From Variovorax saccharolyticus (GTDB lineage: Bacteria; Pseudomonadota; Gammaproteobacteria; Burkholderiales; Burkholderiaceae_C), in NCBI RefSeq assembly GCF_030316765.1, contig NZ_JASZYT010000006.1, positions 124,001 through 188,000 of the forward strand: DNA of 64,000 bases. The letters are read 5' to 3'. The notes under the pieces were generated by a model. It searched no databases. It saw nothing but the letters and a program-made list of their open reading frames with translations, and was not told the DNA's origin. Made by a program: the position numbers and the translations under genes. Position 1 is the first letter of the stretch. Every line of letters starts with the position of its first letter. Below, one piece after another: positions 25,794 to 34,121 of this stretch.

Positions 25794-27098
25794 ATGAAAT
25801 CACAGAGTTCCATGCGGTGGTACGGCATCACCACGCTGTTCGTCGTCGTTGCCATCTCCTACATCGACCGCATCAACATCGCCATCCTGTTCAACAACGC
25901 CGACTTCCTGGAGCACATCGGACTGACGCTCGACGACAAGGGCAGGCAGGGCTTCCTGGCCACCGCCTTCATGCTGGGCTACGGCACCTCGGCCTTCATC
26001 TTCACGCCCTTCTGCGCCGCGCTCTTCGGCGTGCGCAACAGCCTGCTCGGCGGACTCCTGATCTGGGGCGGGGTCACGGCGATGTCGCCCTGGTTCGACA
26101 GCTACGGCAGCCTGCTGGCGTCGCGGGTCCTGCTCGGCGTCTCCGAAGGCCCGCTCTTCTCGCTCGCCTCCGCCTACATCAAGGCGCATTTCGAAGACCG
26201 CGAGAACGGCAAGCCGAATGCCTTCGTGAACATGGGCACCGGCCTCGGCCTGGCCGTCGGCTTCCCGCTGATCAGCCTGATGCTGGTGCACTTCCAGTGG
26301 CAGACCTCGTTCTACCTGCTGGGCCTGATGAACGTCGCGCTGGGCATCCCGCTCGTCTTCGCCTTCATCCACATGCCCAAGACCATCGGCAACCAGGCCC
26401 GGCCGGAATCCGTCGGCGCCGCCCTCGGCCAGATCCAGGGCATCGTCAAGGGCGCCCTCCAGACGCGCCACCTGCTGCTGATCACGGTGCTCACCTCGGC
26501 GGCGCTGGCCTACCTGTGGGGCGCCAGCAACTGGCTGCCCGCCTACCTGGAGCAGGCACGCGGCTTCAGCCGCGCGGAAATGGGCTGGCTCGCCTCCCTG
26601 CCGCAATACGCCACGGTGCTGGCGGTCCTGCTCGGAGGCATCCTGCTCGACAGGATCGACCGCCCGCAGGTGCCGCTGGTCTTCATGGCCGCCAGCGTCG
26701 GCGTCGCGCTGTCGGTGCTGCTGGCCATCAACGTCGAGGACGGCTACTCGGCCACCTACTGCCTGATCGCCGCCAGCTTCTGCTGGGGCCTGCTGAGCCC
26801 GGCCATTCCGAGCACGGTGCAGTACTTCTCACGGCCGGAACACGTTGCCAGCGCCTTCGGCGTGGTCAATGGCACGGGCAGCCTGGTGGCCGGCTTCATG
26901 CCGGCGCTGATGGGCATCGTGATCGGCTCGGTTTCCGCCAACACCGACGGATCGGGCGGTGCGGCCGCCGGATTCTTCGCCGGCTTCGCGCTGCTCATCG
27001 GCACGCAGGCGATCGTCTTCGCCTGTGGCGGCATCCTCTGGTGGCGCGAACGCAAGAGAAGCCTTCCGCCCGGTGTCGTGCTGGGCGCATCCGGCTGA
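25794..27098 (+). CDS. MFS transporter, anion:cation symporter (ACS) family
   Basis: A 434-residue permease with 12 helices. The opening SSMRWYGITTLFVVVAISYIDRINIAIL is the signature of ACS-family uptake carriers for organic acids such as hexuronates, galactonate or phthalates. LLASRVLLGVSEGPLFSLASAYIKAHFE in helices 4-5 fits too. The substrate is unknown. GAGGCGGGGAG upstream of the ATG provides a ribosome site. Its stop overlaps the ATG of the Crp/Fnr gene (TGATG), so carrier and regulator are made together. Confidence 0.9.
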   Translation: MKSQSSMRWYGITTLFVVVAISYIDRINIAILFNNADFLEHIGLTLDDKGRQGFLATAFMLGYGTSAFIFTPFCAALFGVRNSLLGGLLIWGGVTAMSPWFDSYGSLLASRVLLGVSEGPLFSLASAYIKAHFEDRENGKPNAFVNMGTGLGLAVGFPLISLMLVHFQWQTSFYLLGLMNVALGIPLVFAFIHMPKTIGNQARPESVGAALGQIQGIVKGALQTRHLLLITVLTSAALAYLWGASNWLPAYLEQARGFSRAEMGWLASLPQYATVLAVLLGGILLDRIDRPQVPLVFMAASVGVALSVLLAINVEDGYSATYCLIAASFCWGLLSPAIPSTVQYFSRPEHVASAFGVVNGTGSLVAGFMPALMGIVIGSVSANTDGSGGAAAGFFAGFALLIGTQAIVFACGGILWWRERKRSLPPGVVLGASG

Positions 27099-27829
27099 TG
27101 GTCGCCAGGTCCCTGGAACCCGCTCGAGTGACAGCCCCCACACAACGCTACCTTGAAATTCTCCGCAACCTGCCTCTGTTCCAGGAGGTCAGGCAGGCGG
27201 ACCTCGACGCGCTCGCGCCATCGGTTCGAACCGTGCACGCCGAACGCCGGAAGGTGCTCTTCAAGCGAGGCGACCCCTGCGAGGGCTTCCACATGCTGGT
27301 ATCGGGCAAGGTCAAGCTGTCGCTGGTGTCTTCGCAGGGTGTCGACAAGCCATTGGACATCGTCACTTCCGGCGGCAGCTTCGGAGACATCACGATGCTG
27401 CTGGAGCGCCCGTACTACCTGACTGCGCAGGCGCTCGAAGACAGCCTGCTGCTCTACCTTCCGCGCAATGCGATCGTGCGGTTGATCGAGAGCGACAGCC
27501 GCTTCGCGATGCGCATGCTCGCCAGCCTGTCGATGCGGATGCGCAACGTGGTCGACGACATCGAATGCTTCTCGCTGCAGCCCCCCGCCGCGCGGCTGGT
27601 GACCTACCTGCTGCGCCTGCTGCCACCGGGCAGCATGACGCCCGCCAAGATCGAGCTGTCGATGCACAAGAACGTGGTCGCGGCGCAGCTCAACCTCACG
27701 CCGGAGACCCTGTCGCGCTACTTCCGCGAACTGGCCGACCGCGGGCTGCTCAGCCTGGAGGGGCGCACGATCGTGGTCAACGACATCGACCGGCTTGGCG
27801 AGTACGTGGCGGATCGAACCAAGCTTTGA
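27098..27829 (+). CDS. Crp/Fnr family transcriptional regulator without an FNR cysteine cluster
   Basis: A 243-residue regulator: cyclic-nucleotide-like sensor domain (LFQEVRQADLDALAPSVRT through the GSFGDITMLL region), a long dimer helix (RFAMRMLASLSMRMRNVVDDIE) and a C-terminal winged helix. The recognition helix reads TPETLSRYFRELADRG, with the Glu-x-x-Ser-Arg pattern that in FNR reads TTGAT half-sites. Only scattered cysteines (GDPCEGF, IECFSLQ) occur and no N-terminal 4Fe-4S cluster motif, so it is more like the Dnr/NnrR group; its signal is unknown. ATG 27098 overlaps the MFS stop; GTG 27128 (VTAPTQRYL) is an alternative. A terminator follows. Confidence 0.9.
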   Translation: MVARSLEPARVTAPTQRYLEILRNLPLFQEVRQADLDALAPSVRTVHAERRKVLFKRGDPCEGFHMLVSGKVKLSLVSSQGVDKPLDIVTSGGSFGDITMLLERPYYLTAQALEDSLLLYLPRNAIVRLIESDSRFAMRMLASLSMRMRNVVDDIECFSLQPPAARLVTYLLRLLPPGSMTPAKIELSMHKNVVAAQLNLTPETLSRYFRELADRGLLSLEGRTIVVNDIDRLGEYVADRTKL

Positions 27830-27843
27830 GCCGCCGGTCCGGT

Positions 27844-27876
27844 GGGATCGCCTCGAGGCAGATCCCGCGTTTTTTT
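27844..27876 (+). terminator. Rho-independent terminator after the Crp/Fnr gene
   Basis: GGGATC (27844-27849) pairs with GATCCC (27861-27866) around an inner palindrome GCCTCGAGGC, followed by GCG and seven T residues. It begins 15 bases after the regulator stop. Confidence 0.8.
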
Positions 27877-27896
27877 ATTCCACAGGAGATCATCGA

Positions 27897-28451
27897 GTGA
27901 ACTTCTTCAGCGTCTTCTTGCTTGCTGCGTCATTGACGGGTGCAGGCGTTGCCATTGCATCGGACGATTCGCAGACCCAACACGCGAGTACGACGGGCTC
28001 GCCGTGGCTGTCTTCCCGGCTGATCACGCCCCACCTGACAGTCAAGAACGTCGCCGCCAGCAAGCAGTTCTACACGCAGACCTTCGGCTTCAAGCTGCGC
28101 TACGAAAACCTCAAGGATGGCCTTCCCGTGCACGTCGAGATGGACTATCACGGCGAACTGGCGCTCATGTTCGTGCCGGAGAACGTCGGTGGCCGCCCGA
28201 CATTGGCGCCGATCTCTTTCGCCGACCCCAGGCAGCACACAGCCTACTTCTACATCTACGTAGACGACGTGGATGCGGTGGCTGCACGTGCGAAGGCTGC
28301 GGGGGGAGTGGTGCTCGAGCCGCCCCGCGACGCCCCCTGGGGGGATCGGTTCGCCCTCATCGCGGACATCAACGGTTACCACTGGGGCCTGGCGCAGACC
28401 CGAGAACCGGGCTTCCCCACATTCGACCCGCGCAAACGGTCGTCGAAGTGA
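27897..28451 (+). CDS. exported VOC (glyoxalase/bleomycin-resistance fold) protein
   Basis: A 184-residue protein whose first ~25 residues form a signal peptide (FFSVFLLAASLTGAGVAIAS), followed by one vicinal-oxygen-chelate domain: RLITPHLTVKNVAASKQFYTQTFGFKLRYE, HVEMDYHGELALMFV, YFYIYVDDVDAVAARAKAAGGVV and DRFALIADINGYHWGLAQ. VOC proteins bind metals or small molecules; nearly all are cytosolic, so export is unusual. Start GTG 27897 is supported by AGGAG 8 bases upstream. It lies just after the terminator of the Crp/Fnr operon, so it needs its own promoter or readthrough. Confidence 0.85.
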   Translation: MNFFSVFLLAASLTGAGVAIASDDSQTQHASTTGSPWLSSRLITPHLTVKNVAASKQFYTQTFGFKLRYENLKDGLPVHVEMDYHGELALMFVPENVGGRPTLAPISFADPRQHTAYFYIYVDDVDAVAARAKAAGGVVLEPPRDAPWGDRFALIADINGYHWGLAQTREPGFPTFDPRKRSSK

Positions 28452-28502
28452 GTCAAGTCCGCAGCGCCGCCACCTCGGCTCGACGGCCGGCCCGGTGCAC
28501 TT

Positions 28503-30110
28503 CTACAGCAGGCTCTCCGGCGCCAGCGGCGCGAGCAGCTCCAGCATCAGGCGGTCCCACAGGTCCGAGTCGGGCTCGACCGTCAGCACCTGGTCAGCCC
28601 CGTCTTCCGACGTGACCCATTCGAGTTTTTCGCCGCCTTCGGCGAAACGCACCCGGTAGGCGCCCTGCTGCTTGAGCACGTCGAGCAGCTTCAGGATCTG
28701 CTGCGCCAGCTCGGGGCTGGCGATGAAGAGCCCGATCTCGGTGTTGTGGGTGTCCGAGCGCGGATCGAAGTTCATCGAGCCCAGGAACAGCGAGCGCCGA
28801 TCGAAGATCGCCGCCTTCGCATGCAGGCGGCCGACCTGCGAGCCGAACAGCCCGAGCCGCACGCTGCGCTTGGTGCGCACCGAGCTCAGCTCGTGGATCT
28901 CGACGCCCAGCCTCAGCATGTCTGGCCGGTAGCGCCGGTAGCCGGTATGGACCACGGGCTCGTCGGTGGCCGCCAGCGAGTTGGTGACGACGCTGATCCG
29001 CACCCCGCGCCCGCGGACCTCGCGCATCACCTCCAGGCCGGCCTTGCCCGGGATCAGGTAGGGCGACACCAGCGTGACTTCGGAGCGCGAGCGCCGCATC
29101 TGCTCGATCACGTTGTAGCGCACGCTGTCGACGTCCAGCAGCGGCACACCACCATAGGACGCGGTCTTGCCGATGACGCGGTCGGGCGAGTCGGCATAGG
29201 CCTCGGCCACGGTCCAGATCAGGTCGAGCCGGGCGCCGTCCTTGAGCTCCGGCCCGAGCGGCGCGTAGCCCAGCACGTCGTTCGGCGCCGGCGGCCGCGG
29301 CGCGATCGTGGTGGCGGGTCCGGTGGCCTGCTCGAAGCGCCGCTGCAGTTCCTCGCGCGGCAGCGAAGAGCTGACCACGCTGCCGATCGGCCGCACGTAG
29401 GGGCTGTTCCAGTAGAGGTCGAAGAGGCTGCCCAGGCGCTTAACGAGGGCGCCGGCGACGAAGGTGTCGATGTCGAGGAAGTTGGCGCCCGCGGTCTGCG
29501 TGAAGTACTGGCTGCCGATGTTGCGCCCGCCCGCCACCGCCATCGCGCCGTCGGCGATGAAGAGCTTGTTGTGCATCCGCCGGTTCACCCGATCGAAATC
29601 GAACAGCGAGCTCGAGAAGCGCTTCAGCATGCTGTCGCGGCCGGCCGGGAAGGGGTTGAACAGCCGCAGCTCGAGGTTCGGCGTCGCGGCCAGCGCCATC
29701 AGCAGCTCGTCCTCGCCGGAGGTGTAGAGATCGTCCATCAGCAGCCGCACGCGCACGCCGCGCAGCGCCGCATCACGCAGGTTGCGCAGGAAGTAGCGGC
29801 CGGTGTCGTCGTTCTCGATCTGGTAGTACTGGACATCGAGCGTGCGCTCGGCGCGGCGCGCGAGCTGCAGCCGCGTGTCGAGCGCGAAGTCGCCGCCCGC
29901 CATGAGCCGGAAGCCGCTCAGATCCGGGTCGGGCGAGGAGGCCTTGACGATGCGCCCCAGCGTGGTCTCGGCCGAGGCCGCGATCGCGCTCGAGGGCTGG
30001 CGCTCGAAGTCGGCCGGCAGCATCGCGCAGCCGCTGGCCATGAGGGTCGCGACCACCAGCGCCGCACCGAGCCGCCACCGGCGCGCCAGCAGGCCCGGGG
30101 CGCCGCTCAT
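28503..30110 (-). CDS. phospholipase D family lipoprotein (cardiolipin-synthase-like)
   Basis: A 535-residue PLD-superfamily enzyme with a lipoprotein signal (LVVATLMASGCAMLP). Both HKD motifs are intact: RRMHNKLFIADGAMAVAGGRN in the first half and GRLHAKAAIFDRRSLFLGSMNFDPRSD in the second, each giving His, Lys and Asp. Proteins of this form (ClsC-like or PLDc_2) act on phospholipids at the envelope; the specific reaction is not proven. The gene starts 1 base after the rpoN stop, which is unusual for this region and suggests cotranscription with lptA-lptB-rpoN. Confidence 0.9.
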   Translation of the reverse strand: MSGAPGLLARRWRLGAALVVATLMASGCAMLPADFERQPSSAIAASAETTLGRIVKASSPDPDLSGFRLMAGGDFALDTRLQLARRAERTLDVQYYQIENDDTGRYFLRNLRDAALRGVRVRLLMDDLYTSGEDELLMALAATPNLELRLFNPFPAGRDSMLKRFSSSLFDFDRVNRRMHNKLFIADGAMAVAGGRNIGSQYFTQTAGANFLDIDTFVAGALVKRLGSLFDLYWNSPYVRPIGSVVSSSLPREELQRRFEQATGPATTIAPRPPAPNDVLGYAPLGPELKDGARLDLIWTVAEAYADSPDRVIGKTASYGGVPLLDVDSVRYNVIEQMRRSRSEVTLVSPYLIPGKAGLEVMREVRGRGVRISVVTNSLAATDEPVVHTGYRRYRPDMLRLGVEIHELSSVRTKRSVRLGLFGSQVGRLHAKAAIFDRRSLFLGSMNFDPRSDTHNTEIGLFIASPELAQQILKLLDVLKQQGAYRVRFAEGGEKLEWVTSEDGADQVLTVEPDSDLWDRLMLELLAPLAPESLL

Positions 30111-30111
30111 G

Positions 30112-31692
30112 CTAGAGCGCCTTGCGCAGATTGGCCGGCGCGATGCGCAGCGCCTCGCGGTACTTCGCCACCGTGCGGCGCGCGCATTCGATGCCCTGCT
30201 CCTTGAGCATCTCGGAGATCTGGCTGTCCGACAGCGGCTTCTTCAGGTCTTCGGCGCTCACGAACTGCTTGATCAGCGCCCGCACCGCGGTGCTGGAGGC
30301 GTTGCCGCCGGTCTCGGTGCCGAGCGCCGAGCCGAAGAAGTACTTGAGCTCGACCGTGCCGTAGGGCGTCGCCATGTACTTGGCGGTGGTCACGCGGCTG
30401 ATGGTGGATTCGTGCAGGCCGAGCTCGTCGGCGATCTCGCGCAGCACCAGCGGCCGCATCGCGAGCTCGCCGTGCACGAAGAAGCTCTTCTGGCGCTCGA
30501 CGATCGCGTTCGACACCCTGAGGATGGTGTCGAAGCGCTGCTGGATGTTCTTGATGAACCAGCGCGCCTCCTGCAGCCGCTGCGACAGGGCCTGGCTGCC
30601 CTCGCCCTTGTGCTGCTTGAGCGCGCCGGCGTAGATGTCGTGCACCCGCAGCCGCGGCATCACCTCGGGGTTCAGCATGACGCGGAACTTGATGTTGCTG
30701 CCGTTGCCGATGCGCGTGACGATCACGTCGGGGATCACCACGTTGCGCTCGACATCGACAAAGCGGCGGCCGGGCTTGGGTTCGAGCCTGGCGATCAGCT
30801 GCAGCGCAGCGCGCACTTCTTCCTCGTTGCTGCGCGTGAGGGTCGCCAGCCGCTTGAAGTCGCGCCGCGCCAGCAGCTCCATCGGCTGCTTGCAGATCGC
30901 GATCGCGGTCTCGCGCACCTGCGCCTCGTCGGCGTCCTCGTCCGGCCGGGCCAGGGCCCGCAGCTGGATCGTCAGGCACTCGCCAAGGTTGCGCGCGCCC
31001 ACGCCGACCGGCTCCAGGCTCTGCAGCAGGCCGAGCGCGACCTGGAAGTGATGCACCAGGTCGTCGAACTGGTCGTTGTCGTCGCCGGCCAGGCCCGAAG
31101 CCAGCGCCGGCAGCGAATCCTCCAGGTAGCCATCGTCGTTGAGCGACTCGATCAGGAAGCGCAGCGCCGCGCGGTCGGTCTCGCTGAGCCGCAGGCCCAG
31201 CGCCTGCCGGTGCAGGAAGGATTGCAGCGACTCCTGGCTGCGCGCCAGCTCGGTGGCGTCGGTGCGCTCGTCGTCGCCCAGGTTGTTGGTGCGCGCGGGG
31301 GCATCGCTGCCCCATTCGCTGTCGTCGGGCGCCAGGTCGACTGTGCCGTCGCCCTCCCAGTCGGGCTCGCCGTCGGGCGCATCGGCGGCGGCGGTCTCGG
31401 TGTCCGGGCTGGCGACCGCGACTTCGGCCGGGGCCGAGGGGCCGGGCGTGAAGTCGCTGTCGCCTTCGGCCTGCCGGTCCTCGTCGCGCACCGGCGCATC
31501 CGCGGTCTCGAGGCCGAACTCCTCGCGCGCCGCCTCCTCGGCGGTGCGCTCGAGGAAGGGGTTGTCGTCGAGCATCTGCTCGACTTCCTGGCTCAGCTCG
31601 AGCGTGGAGAGCTGCAGCAGCCGGATCGACTGCTGAAGCTGCGGCGTGAGCGCCAGATGCTGGGAGACGCGAAGCGAAAGCCCCTGCTTCAT
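30112..31692 (-). CDS. rpoN: RNA polymerase sigma-54 factor
   Basis: Directs RNA polymerase to -24/-12 promoters opened by enhancer-binding ATPases. The 526 residues show all regions: the Gln-rich region I (MKQGLSLRVSQHLALTPQLQQSIRLLQ), an acidic region II (about residues 60-160), the core-binding region, the helix-turn-helix and the invariant RpoN box ARRTVAKYREAL near the C-terminus. ATG 31692 is chosen because family homology begins there, although the frame stays open upstream. It follows lptB after 13 bases, the standard lptA-lptB-rpoN order. Confidence 0.98.
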   Translation of the reverse strand: MKQGLSLRVSQHLALTPQLQQSIRLLQLSTLELSQEVEQMLDDNPFLERTAEEAAREEFGLETADAPVRDEDRQAEGDSDFTPGPSAPAEVAVASPDTETAAADAPDGEPDWEGDGTVDLAPDDSEWGSDAPARTNNLGDDERTDATELARSQESLQSFLHRQALGLRLSETDRAALRFLIESLNDDGYLEDSLPALASGLAGDDNDQFDDLVHHFQVALGLLQSLEPVGVGARNLGECLTIQLRALARPDEDADEAQVRETAIAICKQPMELLARRDFKRLATLTRSNEEEVRAALQLIARLEPKPGRRFVDVERNVVIPDVIVTRIGNGSNIKFRVMLNPEVMPRLRVHDIYAGALKQHKGEGSQALSQRLQEARWFIKNIQQRFDTILRVSNAIVERQKSFFVHGELAMRPLVLREIADELGLHESTISRVTTAKYMATPYGTVELKYFFGSALGTETGGNASSTAVRALIKQFVSAEDLKKPLSDSQISEMLKEQGIECARRTVAKYREALRIAPANLRKAL

Positions 31693-31705
31693 CGAGATTG
31701 GGCTC

Positions 31706-32482
31706 CTACATCCGGAAATGTTCGCCCAGGTACACGCGTCGTACCTCGGCGTTGTCGACGATCTCCGAAGGCGTGCCTTGTGCCAGCACATGCCCGTCGC
31801 TGATGATGAAAGCGTGATCGCAGATGCCCAGCGTTTCGCGCACGTTGTGGTCGGTGATGAGCACGCCGATGCCGCGCTCTTTCAGGAAGCTGATGATCCG
31901 CTGGATCTCGATCACCGCGATCGGGTCGATGCCGGCGAAGGGTTCGTCCAGCAGGATGAAGCGCGGCTGGGTCGCCAGCGCACGCGCGATCTCGACCCGG
32001 CGGCGCTCGCCGCCCGACAGCGACAGCGCCGGCGAATCGCGCAGGTGGTCGACCCGCAGGTCGGCCAGCAGTTCGGTGAGGCGCTCCTCGATGCGCGCCT
32101 TGCCGAGCGAGACCATCCGACCCCGCTCGTCGGGCTCGCTCTGGAGCTCGAGCACGGCGCGCACGTTTTCCTCGACCGTCAGCTTGCGGAAGATCGAGGC
32201 CTCCTGCGGCAGGTAGCTCAGGCCCATGCGGGCGCGGCGGTGGATCGGCATGTGGGCGATCGGCTCGCCGTCGATCGTGATCTCGCCGGCGTCGGCCCGC
32301 ACCAGCCCGACGATCATGTAGAAGGAGGTGGTCTTGCCGGCGCCGTTCGGGCCCAGCAGGCCGACCACTTCGCCCTTTTGCACCGCCAGCGACACGTCCT
32401 TGACGACCTTGCGGCTGCCGTAGCTCTTCTGCAGGCTGCGCGCCTCCAGCCGGCTGCCCGGCTGGCCGTCGCTCGCACTCAT
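31706..32482 (-). CDS. lptB: LPS export ABC transporter ATP-binding protein
   Basis: Cytoplasmic ATPase of the LptB2FGC complex that extracts lipopolysaccharide from the inner membrane. The 258 residues have Walker A GPNGAGKTT, Q-loop PQEASI, signature LSGGERRRVEIARAL, Walker B RFILLDEPFAGIDP and switch His in ITDHNVRETL. The end YLGEHFRM is typical of LptB. It lies between lptA (14 bases upstream) and rpoN. Confidence 0.98.
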   Translation of the reverse strand: MSASDGQPGSRLEARSLQKSYGSRKVVKDVSLAVQKGEVVGLLGPNGAGKTTSFYMIVGLVRADAGEITIDGEPIAHMPIHRRARMGLSYLPQEASIFRKLTVEENVRAVLELQSEPDERGRMVSLGKARIEERLTELLADLRVDHLRDSPALSLSGGERRRVEIARALATQPRFILLDEPFAGIDPIAVIEIQRIISFLKERGIGVLITDHNVRETLGICDHAFIISDGHVLAQGTPSEIVDNAEVRRVYLGEHFRM

Positions 32483-32496
32483 CCCGGCTGCTTCGA

Positions 32497-33168
32497 TCAC
32501 TTCTTGGTGTCTCCGCCGAGCGTGGTGGTGGAACGCAGGCTGTTGCCCGGCGCCGGCGTGGCGGCGGGCTTGGCGGCGCCGGCCGGCGGGGTGGCCGGCT
32601 TGGGCGTCAGGATCGCCTTCACGCGGCCGCCCGGCTGGGTCGCCACGCCGGCGTTCGGCGGCAGCGACGAGCCATTGACCGTGAAGGTGTCGTTGCTCTG
32701 GTCGTAGACGATCAGCGGACCGCTGCTCTCGTCGTTGGGCGTGGCGCCGATCAGGCGCCGCATGACCGCGCGGCGGATGAACTTCACGTTGTCGGCGCGG
32801 CTGTCGTACTCGATGACCTCGCCCTCGCCCTCGATCCACTCGTCGGTGCCGGCATTGCGCTTCTGCTTGAAGTAGGCCAGCTTGCCCGGCTCGGCCGTGA
32901 CGACGCCGTACTGGTAGCCCTCGGGGTCCTGGCGAACGTCGATGCGGGTGCCGCGGATCTGGATCGTGCCCTTGTTCACCACCACGTTGCCGGTGAACAC
33001 GCTGGTCTGCTTGAGGTCGTCATAGCGCATCGCGTCGGCCTCGATGTTCATCGGCTTGCTCCGGTCGGCCTGCTCGGCCTGGGCCAGCGATGCGGCACCG
33101 GCCAGCGCCAGGGCGAGGATCAGCACGCGCGCGGGGCGGCGGGGGGAGTGGGAAGAGGGAGTTGTCAT
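32497..33168 (-). CDS. lptA: LPS transport periplasmic protein
   Basis: Periplasmic bridge protein of the Lpt system. The 223 residues start with a signal peptide (ARVLILALALAGAASLAQA), followed by the OstA/LptA jellyroll: KPMNIEADAMRYDDLKQTSVFTGNVVVNKGTIQIRGTRI, with DNVKFIRRAVMRRL and FTVNGS. A Pro/Ala-rich tail of about 40 residues follows. ATG 33168 is used; ATG 33192, adding MQSKFRAS, is possible. It begins the lptA-lptB-rpoN operon. lptC, normally just upstream, is not here; dsbA and a terminator lie upstream instead. Confidence 0.94.
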   Translation of the reverse strand: MTTPSSHSPRRPARVLILALALAGAASLAQAEQADRSKPMNIEADAMRYDDLKQTSVFTGNVVVNKGTIQIRGTRIDVRQDPEGYQYGVVTAEPGKLAYFKQKRNAGTDEWIEGEGEVIEYDSRADNVKFIRRAVMRRLIGATPNDESSGPLIVYDQSNDTFTVNGSSLPPNAGVATQPGGRVKAILTPKPATPPAGAAKPAATPAPGNSLRSTTTLGGDTKK

Positions 33169-33232
33169 AGAGGCACGAAACTTGCTCTGCATTGTATGCG
33201 TCCCAGGGACGCCACTCGCGCGGCCTTGAGCG

Positions 33233-33257
33233 AAAAAGCCCGCGGAAGCGGGCTTCG
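33233..33257 (-). terminator. Rho-independent terminator after dsbA
   Basis: On the minus strand AAGCCCGC-TTCC-GCGGGCTT forms an 8-base stem with a 4-base loop, followed by a run of T residues. It lies about 40 bases after the dsbA stop and before lptA, so the lpt operon has its own promoter in 33169-33232. Confidence 0.85.
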
Positions 33258-33295
33258 TTGACGGGAATCGGGTCGGCCAGGCCGCCCGGGCGCTC

Positions 33296-33943
33296 TCAAC
33301 CCTTGCGGGCTTCGGCGACCAGGAAGTCGACCACCTGCAGGGCGCGGTCGAGCGAGCCGGCGGTGTCGCCATCGACATACCAGCGGCCGGCGACGCCCAG
33401 GGCCGGCACGCCCGCCACCTGGTAGTCGTTCGTGAGCTGCGCGGCGCGCTTGGCCTTGCCGGCGACCGAGAAGGACTTGAACAGTTCGGCGAACTTCTTC
33501 GCATCGAGGCCCGGCTGCTTCTCGACCCAGGCGAGGATCGCGGCATCGCCGGTCAGGTTCAGGCGCTGCTGGTGGATGGCCTGGAAGATCTTGATCTGGA
33601 ACTCGTCGACCTTGCCCATGGCTTCGAGCGCATAGTAGAAGCGCTGCTTGGCTTCGGTGTCGTTGCCGACGAAGGGCACGGGGATGCGGCGGAACGCGAC
33701 ATGCGGCGGCAGTTGCTTGACCCAGGCCTCGAGCTTCGGCTCGAAGGCGGCGCAGTGCGGGCAGTTGTACGAGAAGAACTCGACCACCTCCACCTTGCCC
33801 GCGGGCGCGTCGACCGGCGCCGGCTTGCCGAGCACGATGTAGTCGGTGCCGGCCTTGAACGCGCGCGCCTGCGCATGCGAGGGTGCAGCCAGCGGAAGAA
33901 GGGCCACCGAAGCGGCGGCCAAAGAAAAATCTCGACGTTGCAT
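33296..33943 (-). CDS. dsbA: thiol:disulfide interchange protein DsbA/DsbL
   Basis: Periplasmic disulphide oxidase. The 215 residues begin with a signal peptide that starts with a twin-arginine-like RRDF (MQRRDFSLAAASVALLPLAA). The thioredoxin-fold active site is FFSYNCPHCAAFEP, and the cis-Pro loop is GVPALGVAGRWYVDG. The CPHC dipeptide is that of strongly oxidising DsbA. The start at 33943 has AGGAGA about 8 bases upstream. It sits downstream of the SPOR and argS genes with 178 bases between, and is closed by a terminator. Confidence 0.96.
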   Translation of the reverse strand: MQRRDFSLAAASVALLPLAAPSHAQARAFKAGTDYIVLGKPAPVDAPAGKVEVVEFFSYNCPHCAAFEPKLEAWVKQLPPHVAFRRIPVPFVGNDTEAKQRFYYALEAMGKVDEFQIKIFQAIHQQRLNLTGDAAILAWVEKQPGLDAKKFAELFKSFSVAGKAKRAAQLTNDYQVAGVPALGVAGRWYVDGDTAGSLDRALQVVDFLVAEARKG

Positions 33944-34034
33944 TTAGAAGTTCTCCTGTCGCCTGAAAGAGCCCGCGGACCGGGATGGAGTTCCCCGCGC
34001 GCTCAAAGTAAAGATCGGTGAAGTATCAGGGCGA

Positions 34035-34115
34035 GGCCGGCGCCGGGCCGCCCCAAGGCGGCCTGCACCCCCTCGGGGGGCAGCGACCCACACGCAGTGG
34101 GGGAGCGTGGGGGCC
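34035..34115 (+). repeat. dispersed ~80-bp intergenic repeat, single copy
   Basis: Contains GGCCGCC-CCAA-GGCGGCC, CCCCCTCGGGGGG, CAGCGACCCACACGCAGTGGG and GAGCGTGGGGGCC, closely matching copy 2 at 21439-21518. Its GTGGGGGCC end lies 6 bases from the stop of the minus-strand SPOR gene. The rest of 33944-34121 is the dsbA leader. Confidence 0.85.
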
Positions 34116-34121
34116 ATGACT

